DNA from: Hyphomicrobiales bacterium
GTDB lineage: Bacteria; Pseudomonadota; Alphaproteobacteria; Rhizobiales; Phreatobacteraceae
Length of the DNA stretch: 64,000 nt
NCBI GenBank assembly: GCA_017304475.1
Contig: JAFKKV010000015.1
Location: forward strand, 124,001 to 188,000
Direction of reading: 5' to 3'
The notes below the pieces were generated by a model. It did no database searches, was not told the origin of the DNA, and saw only the letters and a program-made list of their open reading frames with translations. How positions within the stretch are numbered: the stretch's first letter is position 1; each line of letters begins with the position of its first letter. Below are positions 1-8,088 of the stretch, piece by piece. Position numbers and translations under genes: made by a program.

Positions 1-398
1 AGCACGACCAGCTCGGCCATTTCGGCGAAGGCGAGCGTGATCAGGGCGAAGGAGAGATGACCGAGGCGGAAGCGGTGATCGATCCAGGCGATCGCCGCGC
101 CCATGGCACCCGACAGCGCCGCGGCGATGGCCGCGGCGACCCACAGATTGATGCCGAGCTGCAAGAGTAGCGCGCTGGCGAACACCGCGCCCATGCCGAC
201 GAAGATCGAATGGGCGAGCGAAATCTGGCCGGTCAGCCCGCCGACGATGTTCCAGGCCGCGGCGAGACCGGCATAGATCAGCGCCAGCGTGGCGATGTGC
301 AGATAATAGCTCGGCAGCCAGAGCGGCAAGGTCGCGAACGCGGCGATGGCGACCCACCAGAGGGGCGAGAAGACGACATGGTAGAAATTCGGTCTCAT
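1..398 (-). CDS. livM: Branched-chain amino acid ABC transporter permease LivM, 3' end outside window
   Basis: Inner-membrane permease subunit of a Liv-type (HAAT family) ABC importer. Only the N-terminal 132 or so codons are present; the gene continues past the left edge. The reading frame begins MRPNFYHVV and carries successive hydrophobic segments, including a GLTGQISLAHS stretch. That stretch is the conserved LivM permease region (N-IVGG-TGQ-SL-H). The ATG lies one base away from the stop codon of livH, so the two are almost certainly cotranscribed and translationally coupled. It should pair with LivH to form the membrane channel. Confidence 0.93.
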   Translation of the reverse strand, partial: MRPNFYHVVFSPLWWVAIAAFATLPLWLPSYYLHIATLALIYAGLAAAWNIVGGLTGQISLAHSIFVGMGAVFASALLLQLGINLWVAAAIAAALSGAMGAAIAWIDHRFRLGHLSFALITLAFAEMAELVV

Positions 399-399
399 G

Positions 400-1266
400 T
401 CAGGCTTTCCCGAGCAGGCCGGCAGGGCGGAACAGAAGGATGAGCACCAGGATCAGGTAGGGCAGGATCATGCCGAGAATGCCCGAGACATAGATCGTGC
501 CGATCGCCTCGGAGAGCCCGATGACCAGGCCGCCGAGCAGGATGCCGACGAAATTGGTCATGCCGCCGAGCACCAGGGTCAGCAGCGTGATGACCGTGTA
601 GCGCAGCCCCATGCTCGGATGCAGCGGCGTGCCCGGCAGCAGCAGCGCTCCGGCGATCGCCAAGAGCCCGATGCCCAGCGCGAAGACCAGGATGCGCACC
701 CGCGCGACATTGACGCCCATCAGGGCGGCGGCCTTGGGGTTCTGGTGCACGGCGCGGATGCTGCGGCCGAAATCGGTGCGGCTGAGCATCAGGAACAACA
801 GGCCGGCCAGCACGATGGAGGCGCAGAAGGCGATCACCAGCGGCCAGCGCATGATCACGTCGCCCATGATCAGGAGCTTGGTCTCCATGATCGAGGGCAC
901 GCGCAGGGGTTGTCCGCCGAACACCATCAGCATGCCGTTCTGCAGCATCAGGTTGAGGCCGAGCGTGAGCTGGATGATCATCAGCAGGTGGCCGGAAATG
1001 ACCGGCCGGATCAGCGTCCAGTAGACGAGGCCGCCCGATATCGCCAGCACCGGGAAGGTGATGAAGACCGAGACATAGGGGTCGAGCGCGAAGGCGGCGT
1101 AAAGCGCGTAGCTGATGAACATGGCGAGCGAGAGAAAGTCGCCATGGGAGAAATTGACCACGCCCGATACGCTGTAGATCAGGCCGAGACCCAGGGCGAC
1201 GGTGCCATAGGTGCTGCCGATCAACAGGCCCTGAACGATGGCTTGCAGGAGAATGTCCGTATCCAT
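400..1266 (-). CDS. livH: Branched-chain amino acid ABC transporter permease LivH
   Basis: A 288-residue polytopic inner-membrane protein, normal length for LivH. It begins MDTDILLQAIVQGLLIG and shows about eight hydrophobic segments. The family landmark GVVNFSHGDFLSLAMF lies near residues 36-50, and a VLGGMTNFVGILLGG segment near the C-terminus is also typical. It forms the translocation pore with LivM. It sits between livM and livF in a compact leftward operon (livG-livF-livH-livM). The substrate is not readable from sequence. The neighbouring CoA transferase and acyl-CoA ligases make a carboxylic or aromatic acid as plausible as an amino acid. Confidence 0.95.
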   Translation of the reverse strand: MDTDILLQAIVQGLLIGSTYGTVALGLGLIYSVSGVVNFSHGDFLSLAMFISYALYAAFALDPYVSVFITFPVLAISGGLVYWTLIRPVISGHLLMIIQLTLGLNLMLQNGMLMVFGGQPLRVPSIMETKLLIMGDVIMRWPLVIAFCASIVLAGLLFLMLSRTDFGRSIRAVHQNPKAAALMGVNVARVRILVFALGIGLLAIAGALLLPGTPLHPSMGLRYTVITLLTLVLGGMTNFVGILLGGLVIGLSEAIGTIYVSGILGMILPYLILVLILLFRPAGLLGKA

Positions 1267-1280
1267 GGTGCGGTATCCGT

Positions 1281-1985
1281 TCAGAGACCGAGATAGGCCT
1301 TGCGTGTGGCGGGATCGTCCTTGACCACGCTGCTCGGGCCGTGAATGGCGACCCGGCCGCGCTCCAGGACGTAGCAGCGCGAGGCGTGGCGGAATGTCAG
1401 GTTGGAGTTCTGCTCGACCAGCAGGATGGTCAGGCCGCCGTCATGAAGCGCGCGGATCGTCTCGAAGATATATTGGACGAACAAAGGCGACAGGCCGAGC
1501 GAGGGCTCGTCGAGCATCAGCACCCGAGCGCCGGCCATCATGCCGCGGCCGATCGCCAGCATCTGCTGCTCGCCGCCGGACAAGGTGCCGGCATCCTGGG
1601 CAAGCCGCTCCTGCAGGCGCGGAAAGGTGACCAGCACCTTGTCCATGCGTTCGCTGCGCAGCGCGCGGGCCTGGCGGCCGACGCCGCCCATCAGCAGGTT
1701 TTCGCGCACGCTCATCTGCGGGAACACCAGCCGCCCCTCGGGCACCTGGATGATGCCGCGCTCGACCACTTCGTGCGGGGCGAGGCCGGAAATGTCCTCG
1801 CCCTCGAAATGGATCGAGCCGGCGCGCGGCTTGACGATGCCGGACAGGCAATTGATCAGCGTGCTCTTGCCGGCATTGTTGGCGCCGAGCAGGCCGACCA
1901 GCTCGCCGTCCCTGATCTCGATCGAAACGTCGTCGAGCGCGGTGCTGCCGTCGTAGCCGGCCGTGATGGAACGCACCTCAAGCAT
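1281..1985 (-). CDS. livF: Branched-chain amino acid ABC transporter ATP-binding protein LivF
   Basis: Cytoplasmic ATPase subunit of the Liv importer, 234 residues. The Walker A loop GANNAGKST is near residues 34-42, the ABC signature LSGGEQQML near 133-141, and Walker B VLMLDEPSLGLSP follows. The switch position reads LLVEQN, as usual in LivF. The start chosen is ATG 1985 (MLEVRSITAGYDG). A longer reading frame runs to 2024, but the extra residues do not look like family sequence. The chosen ATG overlaps the end of livG by 8 bases, indicating coupling. Confidence 0.94.
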   Translation of the reverse strand: MLEVRSITAGYDGSTALDDVSIEIRDGELVGLLGANNAGKSTLINCLSGIVKPRAGSIHFEGEDISGLAPHEVVERGIIQVPEGRLVFPQMSVRENLLMGGVGRQARALRSERMDKVLVTFPRLQERLAQDAGTLSGGEQQMLAIGRGMMAGARVLMLDEPSLGLSPLFVQYIFETIRALHDGGLTILLVEQNSNLTFRHASRCYVLERGRVAIHGPSSVVKDDPATRKAYLGL

Positions 1986-2697
1986 GGGAATCGTCCCCGA
2001 AATAGGCCTCGCGCACGCGCTCATTGGCGACGATCTCGTCGGGGGTGCCGGCGGCCACCTGCTCGCCGAAATTCAGCACCACCAGCCGGTCGGCGGTGTT
2101 CATGATGACCGGCATGACATGCTCGACCATGACGAAGGTGATGCCCGACGCGCGCAGGTCGCGGATGATGGCGAGCGGCACCTGCGCCTCGCCCAGCGTC
2201 AGCCCGGCCATCACCTCGTCGAGCAGGATCATCTGCGGCTCGGTGGCGAGGCACTTGGCGAGCTCGAGCAGCTTCTTGTCCTGCAGCGACAGCGAGCCCG
2301 GAATTTCCTCGGCCTTCTCCTTCAGGCCGACACGCTCGAGCACGGCGGTGGCGCGCTTGATCGCCTCGCGCATGGGATGGCGCAGCAGGGCCGCCGTGGT
2401 GACCACGTCGAGCACGCTCATGGCCGCGAAGACCTGGACGATCTGGAAGCTGCGCGACAGGCCGAGGCGGGCGACGCGATGCGGCGGCAGGCCGACGATC
2501 GACTGGCCCTTGAACCGCACGTCGCCGGCGCTCGGCGGCAGGAAGCCCGAGATCAGGCCGAACAGCGTGGTCTTGCCGGCGCCGTTCGGGCCGATAATGC
2601 CGAGAATTTCCGCCGGCTCGACGGAGAAGCTGACATCCGAGACGGCCTTCAGGCCGCCGAACCGCTTGCTGACATTGTCAACGTCTAGGATAGCCAC
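1978..2697 (-). CDS. livG: Branched-chain amino acid ABC transporter ATP-binding protein LivG
   Basis: Second ATPase of the Liv importer, 239 residues. Walker A GPNGAGKTT is near residues 36-44 and Walker B MILLDEVMAGLT near 157-168, followed by the H-loop MVEHVM. The signature region reads PGSLSLQDKKLLELAKCLA, so the usual LSGGQ or LSYGQQ loop is replaced by LSLQD. The same variant may occur in relatives, but it departs from the canonical motif. The gene starts the transporter block after the binding protein, with a gap of about 67 bases, and is presumably in the same transcript. Confidence 0.93.
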   Translation of the reverse strand: MAILDVDNVSKRFGGLKAVSDVSFSVEPAEILGIIGPNGAGKTTLFGLISGFLPPSAGDVRFKGQSIVGLPPHRVARLGLSRSFQIVQVFAAMSVLDVVTTAALLRHPMREAIKRATAVLERVGLKEKAEEIPGSLSLQDKKLLELAKCLATEPQMILLDEVMAGLTLGEAQVPLAIIRDLRASGITFVMVEHVMPVIMNTADRLVVLNFGEQVAAGTPDEIVANERVREAYFGDDSHA

Positions 2698-2764
2698 GAG
2701 GAAGCCTGTTGCTGGAGAGAAGAGGCAGGCCTGCGGCCCGCGACCGGGCCGCCGGCAACCCCGG

Positions 2765-4021
2765 TCAGGCGCGGGCGCGCGGCGCGACGTCGCCGAACTG
2801 CGCCGGGAACACCACCTGCTGCTGCTGGTTGGCGAGCCACTGGATCATCAGCGCCGTGCTGTCGGCGGGCATCCGATCCTCGCCGAATTTCAGGCCCTGA
2901 GGTCGCGCCAGATAGAGGTGCTGGTGGCCGAACGGGATGTCGACCGCCTTCAACCCCTTGATCAGCGCCGCGCGGTCGAGGCCGCCGGCCGCCTCCAGCG
3001 CATGCTGCAGCACGCGGGCCGCCTGCGCCGCCTGGATCGCCGACTGGCCGATCTCGACCTTCAGCTCGGCGGCGCGCAGTTCGCGGACGATCTGCTGCAT
3101 GGAGTCGAGCTTGGCGCCCGGGCTGAAGCCGGTCATGCCGAAGGTGTTGCGGGTCAGCACGGAGGCGCCGATATCCTGGCCGAGCTCCTTCCACAGCGAG
3201 AAGTCGGAATAGCCGCCGGTGCCGCCGACGAACAGGCTGTCGTGATAGTTCAGGTTGAACCGGGCCTGGTGAAGCAGGATGCCGTCGCGCGGCGTGACCA
3301 GGCCGGTGACCACGTCCGGCTTGAACGAGCGGATGCGCACCATCGCCGCGGTCTGGTCCTGCGCCTTGGTGTCGAGCGGCACGTCGCCGATGATCTGCAG
3401 GCCGGCGGCCAGGAGCTTGGGTTTCAGGAAATTGTTGACCTGCTGGCCGGCCTCGTAATTCGAATAGGCCATGACCGCGGTCTTGACCCGGAAGGCCGGC
3501 TCCTTGGCCAATTGCCGGATGAAGGCGGCGAGTGTCTCGGCGTAACCCTTGTCATAGGGGAAACCGAGCGAGAACATGTGGTTCGAACGGGCGGCCCCCG
3601 CCCAGATCGACAAGGTCGGGATTTCCAGCTCGTCGACGACGGGCGTCAGCGCCAGCATTTGCGCCGACAGGATGCTGCCGACCAGCATGGAGACCTGCCG
3701 CTCGGTGACCAGGCGCCGCGCTTCCGCCGCGGTGCGGGCCGGCTGGCTGGCATCGTCGGCCAGCACGATCTCGATTTTCGCGCCGCCCAGGCTCTTGATG
3801 CCGCCTTCCGCGTTGATCTTGCGGATCACGTAGTCGAAGACCGGCTGTCCCTCGGTCGCATAGGCCGAGAGATTGCCGCTCATCGGCTGGATCATGCCGA
3901 TCTTGATGGTCGGCGTGCCCTGGGCCCGGACGATTGCCGGCAGCGACAGGGCGGCGGCGGCCGCCGCCGCGCCGCCGAGGAAGGCCCGGCGCTGCACGCC
4001 CGGCATTTTCGAACCGCTCAT
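2765..4021 (-). CDS. Liv-type ABC transporter substrate-binding protein, Tat-exported
   Basis: Periplasmic binding protein of type 1 fold (LivJ/peripla_BP_6), 418 residues. The N-terminus has a twin-arginine signal (VQRRAFLGG, then an alanine-rich hydrophobic core ending at VRAQ). The mature protein opens TPTIKIGMIQPMSGNLSAY. The landmarks AYSNYEAGQQVNNF and DVPLDTKAQD are shared with four paralogues at 16.5-21.7 kb. ATG 4021 is preceded by GGAG at good distance; a frame upstream to 4051 has no such support. It overlaps no transporter gene but lies directly before livG. The CoA transferase gene upstream stops inside the longer frame, so all are probably one operon. Confidence 0.93.
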   Translation of the reverse strand: MSGSKMPGVQRRAFLGGAAAAAAALSLPAIVRAQGTPTIKIGMIQPMSGNLSAYATEGQPVFDYVIRKINAEGGIKSLGGAKIEIVLADDASQPARTAAEARRLVTERQVSMLVGSILSAQMLALTPVVDELEIPTLSIWAGAARSNHMFSLGFPYDKGYAETLAAFIRQLAKEPAFRVKTAVMAYSNYEAGQQVNNFLKPKLLAAGLQIIGDVPLDTKAQDQTAAMVRIRSFKPDVVTGLVTPRDGILLHQARFNLNYHDSLFVGGTGGYSDFSLWKELGQDIGASVLTRNTFGMTGFSPGAKLDSMQQIVRELRAAELKVEIGQSAIQAAQAARVLQHALEAAGGLDRAALIKGLKAVDIPFGHQHLYLARPQGLKFGEDRMPADSTALMIQWLANQQQQVVFPAQFGDVAPRARA

Positions 4022-4047
4022 CTCGATCACTCCACCCTCGCGGCGCG

Positions 4048-5148
4048 TCACGACCGCGCCTCAACCTCTGCCGTCCTGGCCGGACCGGCCCTGCGATCAT
4101 GCGCGCCGAGCTTCGGCGAACGCCGCTCAGCCGGCGGCAAGGCCTGCATGGGCACGGGGAACCGCGCGATCAGGTCCTGTCCGTCGCGCGCGACCACCCG
4201 CCCCGCGGGGTCGTCCAGCGTCTCTTCCGGCGTCGCCATGCCATTGGCGGGAATGTCGTGCGCCTGCAGCGCGCTCAGCCAGGCGGCAAGCGGCTGCGCC
4301 AGGAAGACCTGGTCGAGGCGCGCCTTGATCGCGTCGTAACGCGCCTGCCTTTGCCGGTAGGTGGCAAAGTCCGGTCCGGCGAAATCGGCAAGGTCGAGCA
4401 GGTCGACCAGCCGCTTCCAGAAGTGATCCTCCATGGCGGCCAGCACCAGGATGCGGCCGTCGGCGCATGCGAAGAAGCCATAGCCCGGCCGCTGGTGCAT
4501 CTGGCCGGCGCCGTCATGCAGGATCATGCCGAGCCGGGGCGTCATCCAATGGCTGAGCGCGTCGGTGATGGACACGTCGAGATATTGGCCGCGGCCGCTG
4601 CGCTGGCGCTGCATCAGGGCGGCCAGCACCGAGACCACGGCGAACATGCTGCCAGCGAGATCGCCGACCGGAAGGCCTATGCCGTGCGGGCGGCCGGGCT
4701 CGGGCGGCGGCATCAAGCCGAGCACACCGCTGGCGGCGAGATAGTTGAGATCATGGCCCGGCTGGTCGGCCATGGCGCCGGCCTGGCCATAGCCGGTCAG
4801 GGACGCGTAGATCAGCCGCGGATTGAGCTCCGCAAGGCTCGCATAGTCGACGCCGAGGCGCTGCGCGACGCCCGGCCGGAAACCTTCCACCATCACGTCG
4901 GCATCGGCGACCAGCGCGCGGAACTGCCGGCGCCCGGCGTCCGATTTCAGGTCGATGACGACGCTCTGCTTGCCGCGATTGACCGCCGCGAACAGGCCGG
5001 GAAGCATGGCCCGCGCATTGTCGCCCGCCGGCCGCTCGACCTTGATCACGGTCGCGCCCAGGTCGCCCAGCAACTGCGTTGCATAGGGCCCCGGCAAAAG
5101 CTCGGAGAGATCGACGACGCGCACGTCGGCGAGCGGTGAATGCATCAT
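4048..5148 (-). CDS. CaiB/BaiF family III CoA transferase
   Basis: A 366-residue enzyme that moves CoA between acids. The N-terminus ADVRVVDLSELLPGPYATQ, then LLGDLGATVIKVERP and a NRGKQSVVIDLK block, are hallmarks of family III transferases. The motif GLPVGDLAGSMFA contains the aspartate that forms the acyl anhydride intermediate in characterised members such as formyl-CoA transferase. It is the first gene of the leftward Liv operon, 27 bases before the binding-protein ATG. This suggests that the imported acid is activated by CoA transfer. Two 19-bp inverted repeats lie upstream at 5183-5201 and 5263-5281. The substrate is unknown. Confidence 0.93.
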   Translation of the reverse strand: MMHSPLADVRVVDLSELLPGPYATQLLGDLGATVIKVERPAGDNARAMLPGLFAAVNRGKQSVVIDLKSDAGRRQFRALVADADVMVEGFRPGVAQRLGVDYASLAELNPRLIYASLTGYGQAGAMADQPGHDLNYLAASGVLGLMPPPEPGRPHGIGLPVGDLAGSMFAVVSVLAALMQRQRSGRGQYLDVSITDALSHWMTPRLGMILHDGAGQMHQRPGYGFFACADGRILVLAAMEDHFWKRLVDLLDLADFAGPDFATYRQRQARYDAIKARLDQVFLAQPLAAWLSALQAHDIPANGMATPEETLDDPAGRVVARDGQDLIARFPVPMQALPPAERRSPKLGAHDRRAGPARTAEVEARS

Positions 5149-5182
5149 GTCCTCCCGGTCGCGACCCCGTCACGCCCCAAGT

Positions 5183-5201
5183 CGCGAAACGGCTTTTCGC
5201 C
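5183..5201. promoter_or_regulatory. Putative IclR-type operator, site 1 (weaker)
   Basis: The sequence CGCGAAA-CGGCT-TTTCGCC has 7-base arms matching the TGCGAAA/TTTCGCA repeat found at four other places, with only the outermost base of each arm changed. It lies 34 bases before the CoA transferase start and its centre is 80 bp from that of site 2. Binding by the IclR protein encoded at 10666-11712 is inferred. Confidence 0.5.
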
Positions 5202-5262
5202 ATCGCTATTTTTACCGATGCTACAGACCGCTCCGGGCCTCCGCAATAGGCCGTTGGGAATA

Positions 5263-5281
5263 TGCGAAACGCGATTTCGCA
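5263..5281. promoter_or_regulatory. Putative IclR-type operator, site 2 (perfect 7-bp arms)
   Basis: TGCGAAA-CGCGA-TTTCGCA is a perfect inverted repeat of 7-base arms around a 5-base centre. It lies in the divergent promoter region between the CoA transferase operon and the membrane protein gene. The same architecture occurs at 10451, 15654 and 15720. The form resembles established IclR-family operators, which are short A/T-centred palindromes. Confidence 0.65.
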
Positions 5282-5393
5282 AACTTGACGCTCCCATGGC
5301 AGCGACGCAATGTCGCGCCGTCAACCGGTTGTTGTCCCCGGTCGGGGAAGATCCGCCGAAACCATGCAAGACGGCGGGAGCCCTGACCTCGGA

Positions 5394-6800
5394 ATGGCGA
5401 TTGACAGCAGCTTGACGGCCCTTCCCGCACCGAGCCCGGTCCCGGCCATCGCGCTTGCCCTGGTGCTGGTCGCGGTGGTGGCGCAGGGGCTGACCGGCCA
5501 GACCCTTTGGCTCGTCCCGGCGGGCCTCGCGCTCGCGCTCTATGCGGCCTGGGAATGGCCGGGCATCCGCGCCATGCCGCGCCTGCTCATCGGCATCGGC
5601 ATCGCCACCGTCGTGGCGGCCATGATCAGCCGCGGCAACGCGCAGCCGGCGGTGGAAGCGGTCGGCCGGGCCGCCTTTTTCTCAGCCTTTCCCGTCGCCA
5701 TGGCGCTGCTGCGCGAGGCCGCCGTGACCTCGCCGCTGATGCTGCGGGCGAGCCGCTATCTGGTCAACCAACCGCCCGGCCGGCGCTACTGGGCGCTGAC
5801 CTGGGGCGGTCATCTCATCGGGTTGCTGCTGAGCTTCGGCGCGCTGACTTTGCTGACCACCATGATCAAGCAGTCGAACACCACGACCGATACGCGCGTC
5901 CACGACATCCGCGAGCGGCGCATGGTGACCGCCGTCATGCGCGGCTTCATCACCATGCCGCTGTGGTCGCCGACCTCGATCGCCCTGATCGCCATCCTGC
6001 AATCGAACCCGGCTCTGCACTGGATCGACGTCGCCCCGGTCGGCCTGGCGCTCGCTTCCGCCTTCATCGTGCTCGGCTGGGTGGTCGACCGCGTACAGTT
6101 CCGACCGCGGACGACCTTGGCGGCGGAGACCGATCCTGGCCCCTGGACGGCGGTTCTCGGCCTCGGCCTGCTCATCCTCGGCCTGACCGTCCTTTGCGTC
6201 GGAACCGCCTGGCTGATCGGCTCGAGCCTGCAGCTCGCCACCATGCTGGTCATCCCGCTCTATACCTTCGCCTGGGCTTCGGTGCAGTGGCGGGGCCGCG
6301 GCGTGCATGGCCTCAAGGCGGTCGTCGGCGCGGTCGACCGGATCGCCGGGGCCGCCCGCCGCGGCTTCCCGGCGGCGCGCAACGAGACCGTGCTGTTCGC
6401 CGCCTCCGGCCTGATCAGCGCTGCCGCCCTCGACCTGATCCCGGCCGGCGCCGCGCCCTGGCTGGTCGGCCAGTTCGCCGGTCATTCCGGCCTGTTCCTC
6501 GTCGTTCTGCTCTGGCTGGTCGTCGGTCTCGCCCTTGTCGGCCTCACGCCGATGGTGACGGTCGCGCTGTTCGCCTCGGCGCTCGGCCAGGCGAGCCTGC
6601 CCGGCCTCGAGCCGATCCGCGTCGCCGTGGCGCTCGCCGGCGGCTGGGCCCTGTCGGTCGGCGTCGCGCCCCTGAGCAATTCCGTGCTGATGGTCGCGCC
6701 GCTGATCGAGCGTTCGCCGATGGAGGTCGGGCCGCGCTGGAACGGCGTGTTCAGCGTCATCGCGCTCGGCCTGCTCAGCCTGGGGCTGGTGCTGTCATAG
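5394..6800 (+). CDS. Polytopic inner-membrane protein, probable transporter of unknown substrate
   Basis: About 468 residues with roughly 10-12 hydrophobic segments and few soluble loops. The central part carries charged cytoplasmic stretches (QSNTTTDTRVHDIRERRMV) and the C-terminal half has a GLTPMVTVALFASALGQ segment. That segment is reminiscent of ion-transporter-superfamily carriers, but I do not recognise a named family with confidence. The start is uncertain: in-frame ATGs exist at 5310, 5364 and 5394, none with a clear Shine-Dalgarno sequence. 5394 is closest to the first membrane segment. It is divergent from the CoA transferase operon across a region with two IclR-type sites, so it may export or import the same class of acid. 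Confidence 0.75.
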   Translation: MAIDSSLTALPAPSPVPAIALALVLVAVVAQGLTGQTLWLVPAGLALALYAAWEWPGIRAMPRLLIGIGIATVVAAMISRGNAQPAVEAVGRAAFFSAFPVAMALLREAAVTSPLMLRASRYLVNQPPGRRYWALTWGGHLIGLLLSFGALTLLTTMIKQSNTTTDTRVHDIRERRMVTAVMRGFITMPLWSPTSIALIAILQSNPALHWIDVAPVGLALASAFIVLGWVVDRVQFRPRTTLAAETDPGPWTAVLGLGLLILGLTVLCVGTAWLIGSSLQLATMLVIPLYTFAWASVQWRGRGVHGLKAVVGAVDRIAGAARRGFPAARNETVLFAASGLISAAALDLIPAGAAPWLVGQFAGHSGLFLVVLLWLVVGLALVGLTPMVTVALFASALGQASLPGLEPIRVAVALAGGWALSVGVAPLSNSVLMVAPLIERSPMEVGPRWNGVFSVIALGLLSLGLVLS

Positions 6801-6804
6801 GGGC

Positions 6805-7299
6805 TCAGCCAGCGCCGGCTGTAAGCGTCTTGCGCATGGTGACCGAGGTCGGGCGGTCGTAGCCGGGATGCGCCGTCTCCGCCGTCCTGACGAAACCCAT
6901 GCGGCTGAAAGCGGCGTGATTGCCTGATAGTTCGATCCGCGTCTGCAACTGGATCGCCGGTTTTCCGGCGGCTATCGCCAGCCCCTCGGCATGGCGCACC
7001 AGCGCTCGGCCGATCCCGCGACCTTGCCGGTCGGGCGCGACCGCGAGCTTGCCGAGATAGAGATGGTCGTCTTTCTCGGCGAGAAAGGCGCAGCCGACGA
7101 TGCGGTCCCCATCATAGACGATCAATCCGGTCTCGGTCCGGGCCTTGGCGCGCAGTTCCTCCACGGTGAGCCGCAGCCCGGAGGCCGGGGGATCGACGAC
7201 GCCCTCCATGTAGCCGAAGGCCTGATGGACGAGCGCCTTCAGCTCATCGAAGCGGTCGAAATCGGGATCGATCGGGTGAACCGGCACGGCAGGCGGCAT
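6805..7299 (-). CDS. GNAT family N-acetyltransferase
   Basis: A 164-residue GCN5-related acetyltransferase, a complete single domain. The acetyl-CoA-binding motif A is visible as LAVAPDRQGRGIGRALVRHAE (Q/R-x-x-G-x-G/A pattern) near residues 80-100, preceded by the beta strand DRIVGCAFLAEKDDHLYLGKL. The C-terminal strand FSRMGFVRTAETAHPGYDRP is typical of the fold. ATG 7299 is preferred over a TTG at 7326. It is convergent with the upstream membrane protein, with only 4 bases between the stops. The acceptor substrate cannot be inferred. Confidence 0.88.
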   Translation of the reverse strand: MPPAVPVHPIDPDFDRFDELKALVHQAFGYMEGVVDPPASGLRLTVEELRAKARTETGLIVYDGDRIVGCAFLAEKDDHLYLGKLAVAPDRQGRGIGRALVRHAEGLAIAAGKPAIQLQTRIELSGNHAAFSRMGFVRTAETAHPGYDRPTSVTMRKTLTAGAG

Positions 7300-7467
7300 G
7301 GTCGTTCTCTTCTGTTGGGACGGCAAAGCGTCGCCTCCCGGCGCGTGCCGGCGTCAACGCGCGCCGCCGCAAAATCGACCGCGTCGCGCTATAAGCCGGT
7401 GTCCAAGGATGACTGTTTCGGTGCCCGGCGTACAAGTCGCGCCGTGCCGGAGCTTGAGAGTTCCACC

Positions 7468-8073
7468 GTGCCCTCACCTGCCGACCAGATCATAGAGCTC
7501 TACGAGCATCACGCGCTGGACTGGGATCGAGGCCGCGGACGCGGCCTGCTCGAAGCCGCCTGGCTCGACCGCTTTCTCGCGGCCCTGCCCGCGACACCGG
7601 CCGCCATCCTCGACATCGGCTGCGGTGCCGCCGAACCCATGGCGCGCTATTGCATCGAGAAGGGCCATCGCGTCACGGGCATCGATGCGTCGCCGTCCTT
7701 GATCGAGATGTGCCGGAACCGCTTCCCGGATCATGACTGGCTGACGTCGGATATGCGCGCCATGGCGCTCGGCCGGCGCTTTCATGGCCTGCTCGCCTGG
7801 GACAGCTTTTTTCACCTCGCCTATGACGACCAGCGCCGCATGTTTCCGGTGTTCCGGGCTCACGCCGCCGAGAACGCCGCGCTGATGTTCACCAGCGGCC
7901 CCGCCCATGGCGAGGCCATCGGTTCGTTCCAGGGCAAGCCGCTCTATCACGGCAGCCTGGACCCTTCCGAATACCGGCAATTGCTCGACGACAACGGCTT
8001 TGATGTCGTCACGCATATCGCGGAGGATCCGACCTGTGGCGGGCATACGATCTGGCTCGCCCGGCTTCGATAA
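7468..8073 (+). CDS. Class I SAM-dependent methyltransferase
   Basis: About 201 residues. Motif I is AAILDIGCGAAEPMARYC, followed by the acidic ribose-binding strand HRVTGIDASPSLIEMC and the later strand GLLAWDSFFHLAYDD. These are the order and spacing of a class I Rossmann methyltransferase (Methyltransf_11/25 type). Start choice: GTG 7468, with GAGAG seven bases upstream; GTG 7444 is an alternative. The reading frame stays open far upstream to 6991, but that part is antisense to the GNAT gene and has no family character. The substrate is unknown. Confidence 0.85.
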   Translation: MPSPADQIIELYEHHALDWDRGRGRGLLEAAWLDRFLAALPATPAAILDIGCGAAEPMARYCIEKGHRVTGIDASPSLIEMCRNRFPDHDWLTSDMRAMALGRRFHGLLAWDSFFHLAYDDQRRMFPVFRAHAAENAALMFTSGPAHGEAIGSFQGKPLYHGSLDPSEYRQLLDDNGFDVVTHIAEDPTCGGHTIWLARLR

Positions 8074-8088
8074 GAGACGGCTTCCAGC

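Noticed and set aside
2024..4339. Plus-strand open frame of about 770 codons through livG and the binding-protein gene
   Set aside because: Shadow of the leftward Liv operon; no family motifs, and the opposite strand has full-length recognised proteins.
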